Assembly: GCF_030065885.1 (NCBI RefSeq)
Contig: NZ_JASJCS010000010.1
Span: forward strand, 40,778 to 104,777
Origin: Ilumatobacter sp.
GTDB lineage: Bacteria; Actinomycetota; Acidimicrobiia; Acidimicrobiales; Ilumatobacteraceae
Reading direction: 5' to 3'
DNA: 64,000 nt
Positions within the stretch are counted from its first letter, which is position 1. Every line of letters begins with the position of its first letter. A model generated the notes under the pieces. That model had not been told where the DNA came from. It saw only the letters and a list, made by a program, of their open reading frames with translations, and did not search any database. This document shows, piece by piece, positions 48,661 through 57,632 of the stretch. The position numbers and the translations under genes were made by a program.

Positions 48661-51384
48661 TCAGTCGAGCTCGGCGACGTAGGCCCACTCGCCGTAGCTC
48701 GACAGCGGGCCGCCGCGAGGCGAGAGGAGCTCGACACCAGACAGGTCGGACACGTGGGCGACGAACGCCGGGCCCTCGTACAGCGGGAGCGTGGGCACGT
48801 CCGCGGCGAGCAGGGCATCGATCTGTTGGAACAGTGCGGTGCGCGCCGACTCGTCGGCGGTGGTCTCGGCCTGCGCGATCAAGGCGTCGACCTCGGCATT
48901 GGCGTAGCCCCCGTAGTTGAATCCGATCGGGTCGCCGTCGCAGCCGGTGACGGTGGGCGGGCAGTGGCCGCCGCCGAAGCGCAACAGCACGGACCCCGAC
49001 GGGTCGACGTTGATCACGGTGAAGTCGAGACGGGCGTCGAAGTCGCCCGCCGTCCGACGCGCGCTGTAGTCGTCGAGCCCCAACGCTTCGAGTTGGACCA
49101 CCACACCCACCCGCCGGAGCTGATCGCGGATCGTCTGGGCCTGGCCCTCGGCGTTGATGAGGTCGACCGTGGTGCCGCGGTACATGATCGAGACGACGAG
49201 CGGCTCGCCGTCCTTGGTCCGGATGCCGTCGTCGCCCTCGATCCAACCGGCCTCGTCGAGCAGCCGAGCCGCTTCATCGAGATCGCCGTACCGGCCGAAC
49301 GGTTCGGTGTACTGGGGTTGCCGTGGGTAGTGCAGCAGGCTGTTGAGCGGCACTTCCGCCGAGCCGGTCACCGGCTGCACCAGCACTGCGGTGAGCGCAT
49401 CGCGGTCGATGGCGTGAGCGATCGCCTGCCGGACGCCGACGTCGTCGAACGGCGCCCGCCTCGTGTTGAAGGCCAGCTCGAACTGGTTGTCCGAGGCGCC
49501 GGTCTCGACCGTCACGCCGTCGATCGAACGGGCCTCGACCACCTGCCCGGCGGCGGGCAGGCGCACGTAGGTGAGATCGACGTCGCCGGTCCGGACGGCA
49601 TCGATCTGGTCGTCGATCGAGGCGTAGGTGCGGAACGTGACGCGCTCGAGGTTGACGGGCTCCCCCCACCACGTGTCGCTCCGACGGATCGAGATCCGCC
49701 GCTCGGGTTCGAACCCGACGACCTCGTAGGGACCGCCGGCGAACGGCGCCTCGGTCTGCAAGAACTCGGTCAGCGGACGGCCGGCGTCGACGTGCGCCTG
49801 GTACGCGGCCTGCTGGATGACGGGGTGCGTGGTGCTGAAGAGCACCCGCCACGCACCGATCGGTTCGGCGAAGGTCACCGTGAACTCGGTGTCGCTCACG
49901 ACGGTGAACGCCTCGATCTGGTCGTAGAAGTAGGTGCCGATCAGGTTCTCGGTGCCGCTCACCAGGTACTCGTACGTGGCCTCGACGTCGGCGCTCGTGA
50001 TCGGGCTGCCGTCGTTCCAGGCCGCGTCGTCGCGCAGCGTCCAGCGGATCGTGAGCGGGTCGGCGGTGACCAGCTCCGGGAGCTCGGCGGCGAGGTTGGG
50101 GGTGAGCGAGAAGTCGCCCTCGACGTTGACGAGCGTCGGGTAGACGAAGCCCGACAGGAAGCCCGCGGTGTTGAAGTCGGTGTGCGGGTTCAGGCTCGCG
50201 AGCGGGTCGTTGGTCGCGACGACGGCGAGTCCGCCCGGTATCGGCAGCGGTCCGTCGTCGTCGGTGACCGTCGTCGTGGTCGGGTCCGCCGTGCTCGCCG
50301 TGGCGTCGGTCTCGGTGCCGGCGTCGGGGGTCGTCGGGGTCGTCGGCACCGGTGCGGTGTTCGCCGTTGTTGCGCCATCGACCGCGGCCGCCGACGAGGT
50401 GTCGCCCGAGGCGGGCACCGTGGTCGTCGTCGCCTCGGACTCGTCGTCGCCGCCGCGGCTCAGCACGACGGCGAGCACGACCACCGCCACGAGGGCGAGC
50501 ACGAGCGGTACGAGCACGGCCGGTCGCGTGAGCGACGACGTACGACCCCCGGCATCGGGCGGCACCACCGTCACGGGCGCGACACCGCCCCGATCGCGGA
50601 GGCCGTCGATCAGATCGGACGCACTGGCGAATCGGTCGTCGGGATCCTTGGCGAGCGCTGTGTCGAAGAACGCCGCCAGCCCCTCGTGGTCGACGCGAGG
50701 GATGTCGTCGTTGACGTGGGCCATGAGCACCGGCATGACCTCGTCGCCGGTGAACGGCGGGCCGCCGGTCAGGCAGTGGAACACCACACAGCCGAGCGAG
50801 TACAGGTCGGCGCGGTGGTCGATGTCCCCCGCCGCGGCCTGCTCGGGCGCCATGTACTCGACGGTGCCCAGTGCACCCGTCGTGTACCGGCCCATCTCCT
50901 GCGCCGTCGCGGCGATCCCGAAGTCGGCCAGCCAGACCCGCGCTTCGCCGAGGAGGATGTTCGAGGGCTTGATGTCGCGGTGGGTGAGCCCACGGGAATG
51001 GGCGTGGTCGATCGCATCGGCCACGGGACCGAGCAGGTCGGCGGTTCGCCGAACGGTCAGCGGGCTCTCGCGATCGAGCAGGTCCTCGAGCGTCTCACCC
51101 TCGACCAGCCGCATCGCGAGGTAGACGAGATCGTCCTCCTCCCCTGCCTCGTAGACGGTGACGATGTGGGGGTGGTCGAGCGACGCGGCGGATCGGCCCT
51201 CGCGCTCGAATCGGCGCGCGGCGTCGGGGTTGCGCGCCACGACGGGGTCGAGCACCTTGACCGCGACATCGCGGCCGAGGCGGAGCTGGCGGGCCCTCCA
51301 CACGGTCGCGAACGCACCCGTTCCGAGAGGCTCGACGAGCTCGAACCCGCCGAGCCGCCGGCCCGCGAGGTCCGGCCCTGCCAT
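48661..51384 (-). CDS. Ser/Thr protein kinase fused to extracellular oligopeptide-binding-type domain
   Basis: A 907-residue receptor-like kinase. The N-terminal PknB-type domain is complete: Gly-loop GTGAFATV, K43 in AVKV, HRD at 135-137 (LTHRDIKPSN), DFG at 154-156 and APE in YMAPEQ. A membrane helix spans 289-309. A Thr-rich tether precedes the extracellular part (about 380-907), which matches the family 5 solute-binding proteins (OppA/DppA): LNPHTDFNTAGFLSGFVYPTLVNV, DDAAWNDGSPITSADVEATYEYLV, FNTRRAPFDDVGVRQAIAHAIDRDAL. The usual actinobacterial extracellular PASTA repeats are replaced by this binding domain. It is divergent from the STAND-SARP regulator gene. Ligand unknown, probably a peptide or metal chelate. 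Confidence 0.93.
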   Translation of the reverse strand: MAGPDLAGRRLGGFELVEPLGTGAFATVWRARQLRLGRDVAVKVLDPVVARNPDAARRFEREGRSAASLDHPHIVTVYEAGEEDDLVYLAMRLVEGETLEDLLDRESPLTVRRTADLLGPVADAIDHAHSRGLTHRDIKPSNILLGEARVWLADFGIAATAQEMGRYTTGALGTVEYMAPEQAAAGDIDHRADLYSLGCVVFHCLTGGPPFTGDEVMPVLMAHVNDDIPRVDHEGLAAFFDTALAKDPDDRFASASDLIDGLRDRGGVAPVTVVPPDAGGRTSSLTRPAVLVPLVLALVAVVVLAVVLSRGGDDESEATTTTVPASGDTSSAAAVDGATTANTAPVPTTPTTPDAGTETDATASTADPTTTTVTDDDGPLPIPGGLAVVATNDPLASLNPHTDFNTAGFLSGFVYPTLVNVEGDFSLTPNLAAELPELVTADPLTIRWTLRDDAAWNDGSPITSADVEATYEYLVSGTENLIGTYFYDQIEAFTVVSDTEFTVTFAEPIGAWRVLFSTTHPVIQQAAYQAHVDAGRPLTEFLQTEAPFAGGPYEVVGFEPERRISIRRSDTWWGEPVNLERVTFRTYASIDDQIDAVRTGDVDLTYVRLPAAGQVVEARSIDGVTVETGASDNQFELAFNTRRAPFDDVGVRQAIAHAIDRDALTAVLVQPVTGSAEVPLNSLLHYPRQPQYTEPFGRYGDLDEAARLLDEAGWIEGDDGIRTKDGEPLVVSIMYRGTTVDLINAEGQAQTIRDQLRRVGVVVQLEALGLDDYSARRTAGDFDARLDFTVINVDPSGSVLLRFGGGHCPPTVTGCDGDPIGFNYGGYANAEVDALIAQAETTADESARTALFQQIDALLAADVPTLPLYEGPAFVAHVSDLSGVELLSPRGGPLSSYGEWAYVAELD

Positions 51385-51425
51385 GGACCGGGAGCGTAGT
51401 GCGGGCTGCCCGTAGATTCGGGGGG

Positions 51426-53987
51426 ATGACGGGCGTCCCGATGGTGCTGGCGCGCCGGCCGCGGTTCGGCCGCGAGATCCGGCGCGAGCGGCTGCTGGCT
51501 GCATGCGACGCTGCGCCGGTCGTCGTGCTCGCCGCCCCGGCGGGGAACGGCAAGTCGGTCCTGGCCGGGCAGCTCTGCGATCGGTCCGGGCGGCGGACAA
51601 TCTGGTGCCGTCTCGCGCCGGGGTACGACGATGCTGCGGACCTGGTGGCGATGGCCTTGCAGTCCGCCGGCGTCGCCGTGGACGACGACGTCGGCCTGGC
51701 CACCGACGTGCTCGTGCTTGCGGGGACGTTGCTCGAGCTGCTCGAGGCCGAGCCGTCGGTGCTCGCGGTCGATGACTATCACGAGGCCGAGGGCGGCCGC
51801 TGCGACCAGTTGCTGGCGGAGGTCGTGTCGTTGCTGCCCGACGAGGCCACCGTCGTGATCTCGGGCCGATCGCGCCCGGCGGCGCTGCTCGGCCGGTTGT
51901 CCGCCGTGGCGCCGATCGTGCTGGATCGCGAGGCCCTCGCGTTCGACGACGACGAGGCACGGCGGCTGTTCGAGCTGCACGGGCAGGTCCTCGGTCGCTC
52001 GGGCGACTGGACCGAGTCGACGGGCGGTTGGGCGGCAGCGCTGTCGATGGTCGCCGAGGGTGTCGTCGCCGACCCGGCCGACGTCGAGGCGGCGGGCGAC
52101 CTCGTGACGGCACTCCTCGCCGACGCACGGCTCGCGAGCCACCACGGGCTGCTGCAGGGCCTCGCCGTGCTGCCGTACCTCACCGCAGATCTGGCCGCCG
52201 AGCTCGGACTCGGATCCCGCGAGGCGCTGGCACAGCTCGGGGCCTTGACCAGCCTGGCGTCGGACGCCGACGGGTTCTGGCGACTGCATCCGTCGGTCGC
52301 CGACGAGCTGGCGTCATCGCTCGGCGACGACGACGTGTCGGCGATCCAGACCGCTGCGGCGCGGGCGTTGGCCGACAGCGACCCGGCGACCGCCATCGAG
52401 CTCCACCTCGCCGGCCACGACGCCGAGGCGGCCGCCGACGTGCTCGCCGACCACCTCTCCGCCGTCGGCACCGACCATGCGATGAGGTGGCTGTACGTGA
52501 TGCCTGCCGAGGTCCGGCGGCGCTTCCCGCCGGCGCTGTCGGCGGGCCGGGCGACCGTCAACCTCGACGCTGCGATCGTGCAGGCACGCGAACGCGTCGA
52601 ACGCGCCGTCGAGACCGGGCAGCGCCGGGAGGCGCTCCTCGCCCTCGGGTCGGTGCATGCGGGACGCGGCGAGTTGCCCGATGCCGCCGACGCGCTGGAG
52701 GCCGCGGCCAGGTTGTCCGACGCTGCGGCGAGTGCCGCAGCGATCCAGACCCAGCTCGCCATGGTCAGGTGGTGGGCCGGCGACCTCGACGGCGCGTCGG
52801 CCGCGCTCGACCAGGCCGGCGACGGGGTGTGGCCGACCTGGATCGCCGGTCAGCTCGCGCTGTTGCGCGACGACCTCGCCGCGGCCGCAGAGGCCGGGCG
52901 GCGATGTCTCGAGCTCGCCGACGTCGAGCCCGCGGCGACTGCGGCACCCGGTCGGTCGTTACTCGCCGCAGCGGCGGTGCTCGACGGCCGGCTCGAGGAC
53001 GCGGCCGTCGACGCCGCCGAGGCGTACCGGACGGCACTCGAGGTGGGTGGTCTCGATCTGGCGGCGGCTGCGCCGGTGCACGGGTGGGCGCTCGTGCGCC
53101 TCGACCGTGCGGAGGAGGCGGCAGCGGTCGTCGACGTGCTCCAGCGACAGGTGGGGCGGCAGGATCACCATGCGCGGGTACAGGCGGCGCTGCTGTCGTG
53201 CGCGCTGTCGGCCGGCTCCGGCGACACCGAGCGGATCGAGCGGGATGCGAGGCGTCTGCACCAGTACCGCGAGGCCGGCTACGCGCCGCTCGAGACGGTG
53301 GCGGGGCTGCTGGCCGGCGGCACCGCGCCGCCCACCGGGCTCGTCATCGGGCTGCTGGGTGAGCCGCTCGTCGAGGTCGACGGCTCCGTGATCGCGCCGT
53401 CGGCGTGGAAGTCCAAGAAGGCGCTCGAGGTCCTGCTCTGGCTCGGCTTGGCCGGGGGACGAGGTGCCCGGCGCGAGCAGGTGATCGAATCGGTGTGGCC
53501 TGGTCGCGAGCCCGAGAAGGGCCGCACCTTGCTCCGCACGGCGCTCAGCGAGATCAGACGGGTGCTCGAGCCGAACCGCCACAAGGGTGAACCGAGCCGG
53601 TTCGTCACGGTCGATGGCGATCGCGTGATCGTCGACGCCACCAGCGATGTGGCGGGCGCGCGGTCGGCCGACGGCACGGCGCACGATGTCTTCGCACTGG
53701 TGGCGCCCGGGTTGTCGAGCGAGCTCCCCGACGCCGACTGGGTCGACGAGCTCCGGCGTGAGGTCGAACGCCTTCGCGTCGACGCCGCCGAACGTGTCGT
53801 CGCCGACGTCGCAGCCGGTGCCGGCGTCGAGGACAGCGGGCGGATCGCGGCGCTGGGAGTCCTCATCGAGGCCGAACCCTGGAACAAGGCGCACGTCGAC
53901 GCGTTGATCGAGGCCCACCGGGCCGCCGGCGACGAGGTTGCCGCCAAGGCCGTCGAGCGCCGCTGGTTCGAAGACGACGACGGGTGA
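51426..53987 (+). CDS. STAND ATPase-TPR-SARP (wHTH-BTAD) transcriptional regulator
   Basis: An 853-residue cytoplasmic regulator with a MalT/AfsR-like design in unusual order. The N-terminal ATPase has Walker A APAGNGKS (37-44), Walker B VLAVDDYHE and SGRSRP as sensor. The middle is TPR-like helical repeats. The C-terminus has an OmpR/SARP winged helix (about 645-730, VIGLLGEPLVEVDGSVIAPSAWKSKKALEVLLWLGLAGGRGARREQVIESVWPG) followed by a BTAD region. Such proteins are ligand- or signal-gated activators. It is divergent from the kinase gene, with 41 bp between the two starts, so they may share control. The start is uncertain: ATG 51426 fits MTGVPMVLARRPRFGREIRRERLL; GTG 51399 and ATG 51441 are alternatives. 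Confidence 0.88.
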   Translation: MTGVPMVLARRPRFGREIRRERLLAACDAAPVVVLAAPAGNGKSVLAGQLCDRSGRRTIWCRLAPGYDDAADLVAMALQSAGVAVDDDVGLATDVLVLAGTLLELLEAEPSVLAVDDYHEAEGGRCDQLLAEVVSLLPDEATVVISGRSRPAALLGRLSAVAPIVLDREALAFDDDEARRLFELHGQVLGRSGDWTESTGGWAAALSMVAEGVVADPADVEAAGDLVTALLADARLASHHGLLQGLAVLPYLTADLAAELGLGSREALAQLGALTSLASDADGFWRLHPSVADELASSLGDDDVSAIQTAAARALADSDPATAIELHLAGHDAEAAADVLADHLSAVGTDHAMRWLYVMPAEVRRRFPPALSAGRATVNLDAAIVQARERVERAVETGQRREALLALGSVHAGRGELPDAADALEAAARLSDAAASAAAIQTQLAMVRWWAGDLDGASAALDQAGDGVWPTWIAGQLALLRDDLAAAAEAGRRCLELADVEPAATAAPGRSLLAAAAVLDGRLEDAAVDAAEAYRTALEVGGLDLAAAAPVHGWALVRLDRAEEAAAVVDVLQRQVGRQDHHARVQAALLSCALSAGSGDTERIERDARRLHQYREAGYAPLETVAGLLAGGTAPPTGLVIGLLGEPLVEVDGSVIAPSAWKSKKALEVLLWLGLAGGRGARREQVIESVWPGREPEKGRTLLRTALSEIRRVLEPNRHKGEPSRFVTVDGDRVIVDATSDVAGARSADGTAHDVFALVAPGLSSELPDADWVDELRREVERLRVDAAERVVADVAAGAGVEDSGRIAALGVLIEAEPWNKAHVDALIEAHRAAGDEVAAKAVERRWFEDDDG

Positions 53988-54058
53988 CGCTCCGGATCGC
54001 GTGGTCTCCGGGCGGCATCGCTCCCGGGACACGATCGGGGGGCGCCCGGCGGCGCGGC

Positions 54059-55117
54059 TCACCACCAGGTGGTGATCGCCGCGTAGACGTCGGGGTGATG
54101 GGCGAGCGCGATGTGCGACACGGTCGGGAACATGCGGCTGGTGGCTCCGCTGAACAGCTGACCGTCGCCACTGGCTCCGACCGCGCTCGGGGTCGTGACC
54201 AACGCGTCGCCCAACGTGCGCGCCACGGGATGCTCGGGGTCGGAGGTGAGCGACCCGGCGATCACGAGCTGATGGGCGCGCCGGAGGCGGAGCGCGCGGT
54301 GCGGATGCGGTCGATCTCGGGAGCCGGGGTCGTGTTCGAGCCAGTCGTCGTCGACGATGGCGCCGAACCGCAGGTCCTTGATGCCGGCACTGCGTCGGTC
54401 GAGTCCGAGCCCGACGAGTCGGGCAGCGGGAACGGGGAGCCCCCACATCGCGGCGCTGGCCGAGTTGACGAACACCTCGAGGCCGGCGCCGGTGTTCGGC
54501 ACTCCGATCAGCACGACCCGGCGCACCTTGCTCGTCCAACGACGCCCGAGCGGGAGCCGCCGGCCAGCCGGCCAGATCGTGCGTCCGTAGTGGCAGGCCG
54601 AGCGGATCACGAGGCCGCCCATGCTGTGGCCGACCAGGTTGATCTCGCGCACGGGCACCGGCCAGGCGCGCACGAGGTCCTTGAGCAGCTGGGCGAGCTC
54701 ACGCCCGTTGGTCGAGACGTGCCTGCCGGTGTTGTAGCGCAGCGAGAGCACCGTCACGTCGTGGTCGGCGGCGAGGAGCGTGCCGTACGTCGTCGAGCGA
54801 TCGCCGGGGAAGCGCCAGATCGACTCGGTCGACATCAGGCCGTGGACGAACACGCAGATCCGACCGCTCACGGCCACGGCCGCGTCGGCCAACCTGTCGG
54901 CGAGTGCGATGCGTTCGAGCGGGAGCACGACGTCACCGATCCGGATCGTCATCGGCGTCGCGAAGCGTGACCCTCGATCCTCCAGCGTGTCGCCGAACAG
55001 CCCATTGACGACCGCGACGGCATCCTCTCGCCGCCCGGGCAGGGAGGCCAGCAGCCGGAGCACCGCCGCCGCGGGAGAGTCGACCTCGGCCACGACCGCG
55101 ACGGTATCGGCCTGCAC
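54059..55117 (-). CDS. Alpha/beta hydrolase (lipase-like)
   Basis: A 352-residue alpha/beta hydrolase without a signal peptide. The nucleophile elbow is GHSMGG (S165) after VREINLV, and the oxyanion region is CVFVHGLMSTESIW. The catalytic Asp may be in LFSGATSRMFPTVSHIALAHHPDVY or earlier; the likely catalytic histidine is in that stretch. The N-terminal 80 residues (VDSPAAAVLRLLASLPGRREDAVAVVNGLFGDTLEDRGSRF) form a helical extension. The family includes triacylglycerol and polyester lipases and is common in actinobacteria. GTG 55117 is the best start, but no clear ribosome site precedes it. Confidence 0.82.
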   Translation of the reverse strand: MQADTVAVVAEVDSPAAAVLRLLASLPGRREDAVAVVNGLFGDTLEDRGSRFATPMTIRIGDVVLPLERIALADRLADAAVAVSGRICVFVHGLMSTESIWRFPGDRSTTYGTLLAADHDVTVLSLRYNTGRHVSTNGRELAQLLKDLVRAWPVPVREINLVGHSMGGLVIRSACHYGRTIWPAGRRLPLGRRWTSKVRRVVLIGVPNTGAGLEVFVNSASAAMWGLPVPAARLVGLGLDRRSAGIKDLRFGAIVDDDWLEHDPGSRDRPHPHRALRLRRAHQLVIAGSLTSDPEHPVARTLGDALVTTPSAVGASGDGQLFSGATSRMFPTVSHIALAHHPDVYAAITTWW

Positions 55118-55174
55118 CTTGACCGCGACTCGGACGCCGGCGCAGGGTTCGGCGCCGGCGCCGGCCTGAGGCCG

Positions 55175-55693
55175 TCAGTCGGCCGGTTCGAGAACGAACA
55201 CGCGGATCACGCGGTGGTCGGCGCGCTCGCGGTACTTGGCATAGCCGGGGTAGACGTCGGCGGCCAGGTCGAACGCCCGGTCGGCACCCTCGTCGCTCGC
55301 GCGCCGGGCGACGACCGCAACCGTCCGGTCTCGATACCCCACGCTGGCCGCCGGGTCGGCTTCGAGGTTGTACACCCAGCCGGGCGTGTGCTGCTGGCCG
55401 TAGTTGGAGCCGATGACGGCGAGCGCTCCGTCGAGGGGGATGCCGAGCAGTGGCATCGTGCGTGACCTGCCGCTCTTGGCGCCCGTCGTGGTGAGCATGA
55501 TCACCGGCAGGCCGGCCAGGAGACCGGGAACGGTCGTGCGGCCCTTCGAGATGCGGAACAGCGCCTTGTCCATCGGGTACAGGGTGCGTTGGAACGTCCA
55601 GGCGCCGGGGCGGCTCGACGCGATGCGCTGCGTGACCCGTTGCACGGCGTTCGCCGGCTTGACCGTGTACCCGAGCTCGTCCAGCAGTCCCAT
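55175..55693 (-). CDS. Deazaflavin (F420)-dependent nitroreductase, DDN family
   Basis: A 172-residue oxidoreductase of the DDN family. The conserved segments are present: [69 protein letters not shown] and a closing [13 protein letters not shown]. These enzymes use reduced F420 for quinone or nitro reduction. ATG 55693 is preceded by GAGGAGG. Together with the luciferase-like gene at the right edge, it indicates that this organism makes F420. It is upstream of and divergent from the nitrile hydratase operon, but nothing shows it shares function with it. Confidence 0.92.
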   Translation of the reverse strand: MGLLDELGYTVKPANAVQRVTQRIASSRPGAWTFQRTLYPMDKALFRISKGRTTVPGLLAGLPVIMLTTTGAKSGRSRTMPLLGIPLDGALAVIGSNYGQQHTPGWVYNLEADPAASVGYRDRTVAVVARRASDEGADRAFDLAADVYPGYAKYRERADHRVIRVFVLEPAD

Positions 55694-55886
55694 CGCATCC
55701 TCCTCGTTCGTCGAGTGCTGCGACCATACGTCGCGAGATGTGCCTGGGGCTTCAGCGGATAGGTACACCTTGCGCGGTGAACGGTTTTCTCGTCGCCTTG
55801 CTTCGCAGGCGACTCCGTGCACCGCAACGATTGGGTCGCCGCGCCTGTCGGCTGGGCTCCCTGGCACACCTCGCGACGGGCTGCTC

Positions 55887-55892
55887 TACGCT
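55887..55892 (+). promoter_or_regulatory. Leaderless-type -10 element of nitrile hydratase alpha
   Basis: TACGCT lies 7 bp before GTG 55900. No ribosome binding site is present, so the operon transcript probably begins at or next to the GTG. This decides the start of the alpha subunit. Confidence 0.5.
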
Positions 55893-55899
55893 CCCAGTC

Positions 55900-56556
55900 G
55901 TGGGGCATGGGCTCGATCACGACGACGATCACGATCACGAACACGGAGAGCTCGACCCGATGGACGTCCGGGTCCGTGCGCTCGAGACGTTGCTCACCGA
56001 GAAGGGGTACATCGATCCGGCTGCCCTCGACGAGCTGATCGACGCCTACCAGACGCGCATCGGCCCGCGAAACGGTGCCCGGGTCGTCGCGCGGGCGTGG
56101 GTCGACGACGACTTCCGAAACTGGCTTCGCCGGGACGCCACGGCCGCGATCGCATCGCTCGGCTACACGGGCCGTCAGGGTGAGCACATGGTCGCGGTCG
56201 AGCAGACCGACGCAACCCACAACATGGTCGTGTGCACGCTGTGCAGCTGCTACCCGTGGCCCGTCCTCGGCCTGCCGCCGACCTGGTACAAGAGCGCGCC
56301 GTACCGCTCACGGGCGGTGCGCGATCCGCGCGGTGTGCTGTCGGAGTTCGGGGTGTCGCTGCCCGACGACGTCGACGTGCGCGTGTGGGACTCGACGGCC
56401 GAGATCCGGTACCTGGTGATCCCGCAGCGTCCGCGCGGCACCGAGGGGTGGAGCGAGGAGCAGCTCGCCGGGCTCGTGACCCGCGATTCGATGATCGGCG
56501 TCGGCCTGCCGCTCGAGCCCGACGCCGTCGACGACGAGATGGCCACTCCGGCGTGA
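55900..56556 (+). CDS. nthA: Nitrile hydratase alpha subunit, cobalt-type
   Basis: A 218-residue subunit of an enzyme that adds water to nitriles to give amides. The metal-binding loop is VCTLCSC (111-117); the Thr after the first Cys marks the cobalt type rather than iron (Ser). C112, C115 and C117 with S116 form the ligand set, and two of the cysteines are oxidised in mature enzyme. [28 protein letters not shown] is the family block. The N-terminus is a stretch of His and Asp ([15 protein letters not shown]), possibly a metal-handling tail. The GTG start is supported by the -10-like TACGCT and by homologue length (about 200-215). ATG 55960 is an alternative that would lose the His tail. Confidence 0.93.
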   Translation: MGHGLDHDDDHDHEHGELDPMDVRVRALETLLTEKGYIDPAALDELIDAYQTRIGPRNGARVVARAWVDDDFRNWLRRDATAAIASLGYTGRQGEHMVAVEQTDATHNMVVCTLCSCYPWPVLGLPPTWYKSAPYRSRAVRDPRGVLSEFGVSLPDDVDVRVWDSTAEIRYLVIPQRPRGTEGWSEEQLAGLVTRDSMIGVGLPLEPDAVDDEMATPA

Positions 56557-57212
56557 GCTACGTCAGCCACGCCGACCTCGGCGGCGCGACCGATCGCGGT
56601 CCGATCGAGAGCGAACCCGAGGGCATCGTGTTCCATCACGGCTGGGAGGCGAAGGCGTTGGCGCTGACCTTGGCGGCTGGTGCCTCGGGGCGGTGGAACA
56701 TCGACATGAGCCGCCGCTACCGCGAGACGCTGCCCGACTACGCCGACCTGACGTACTTCGAGATCTGGACCGCGAGCCTCGAACGGCTGCTCGTCGACCG
56801 GGGCCTGGTGACCGAGGACGAGCTCGCCGCCGGCCACGCGATCCACGCGCCCGCCGAGGTGCGCGGCGTCCTGGCGGCCGATCGGGTCGCGGCGGCGTTG
56901 GCCAGAGGTGGCCCGGTCGAACGCGAGCCATCGGGCCCGGCCCGGTTCGCAGTCGGCGATCGCGTGCGCACCCGTTCCGGCACCGTCGATCACCACACAC
57001 GGCTGCCCAGCTACGTGGCCGGGCGGGTCGGCACGATCGCGCGCGTCCACGGCGTCCACGTGTTCCCCGACACGAACGCCCACGACCTCGGCGAGCAGCC
57101 GCAGTGGCTGTACAACGTGGTGTTCGACGCGCGCGAGTGCTGGGAGGACGCAACACCCGGCCAGCGGGTCTCCGTCGACGCGTGGGAGCCGTACCTGGAG
57201 CCCGTGTCGTGA
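56553..57212 (+). CDS. nthB: Nitrile hydratase beta subunit
   Basis: A 219-residue partner of the alpha subunit. It has the beta-type N-terminus ([39 protein letters not shown], where the family has GGMHGFGPV), the helical centre with [34 protein letters not shown] and the C-terminal barrel ([43 protein letters not shown]). GTG 56553 overlaps the alpha stop (GTGA), so the two subunits are translated together, as expected for a heterotetrameric or larger enzyme. The first dozen residues diverge from the usual beta start. Confidence 0.93.
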   Translation: MSYVSHADLGGATDRGPIESEPEGIVFHHGWEAKALALTLAAGASGRWNIDMSRRYRETLPDYADLTYFEIWTASLERLLVDRGLVTEDELAAGHAIHAPAEVRGVLAADRVAAALARGGPVEREPSGPARFAVGDRVRTRSGTVDHHTRLPSYVAGRVGTIARVHGVHVFPDTNAHDLGEQPQWLYNVVFDARECWEDATPGQRVSVDAWEPYLEPVS

Positions 57213-57577
57213 GCGACGAGGCGACCGGATTGCTCCCCGGCCAGCCGGCCGAGGACGGCGAGCTGGTCTTCCGCAAGCCGTGGGAGGCCCACGCCTTCGC
57301 GATGGCGGTGCGGCTGCACGAGCAGGGCTTGTTCACGTGGCCGCAGTGGGCGGCAGCGCTGACGAGCGAGATCGAGCACGCCAAGGACGCCGGCGACCCC
57401 GACACCGGCGAGACGTACTACCACCACTGGCTCGCCGCCCTCGAGCGCCTGGTCGCCGAGTCGGGAGCCGCGTCGGAGGACGACCAGGAACGAACCCGGG
57501 AAGCGTGGCGCCGGGCGGCTCACCGCACCCCGCACGGCCACCCGATCGTGTTGCGCGACGAGGACTTCGACGGATGA
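57209..57577 (+). CDS. Nitrile hydratase accessory (activator) protein
   Basis: A 122-residue homologue of the small activator proteins (P14K/NhlE type) that help insert or swap the metal in nitrile hydratase alpha. Its ELVFRKPWEAHAFAMAVRLHEQGLFTWPQWAAALTSEIEHAKDAGDPDTGETYYHHWLAALERLV resembles the N-terminal part of the beta subunit, which is typical of this family. GTG 57209 overlaps the beta stop (GTGA). With alpha, beta and activator in order, the operon looks complete and functional. Confidence 0.92.
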   Translation: MSDEATGLLPGQPAEDGELVFRKPWEAHAFAMAVRLHEQGLFTWPQWAAALTSEIEHAKDAGDPDTGETYYHHWLAALERLVAESGAASEDDQERTREAWRRAAHRTPHGHPIVLRDEDFDG

Positions 57578-57632
57578 GCCGTCGCGGCGCCGACCCGCTC
57601 AGGTCGTGGTCGCCGCCCGCCGATGAACCGAC

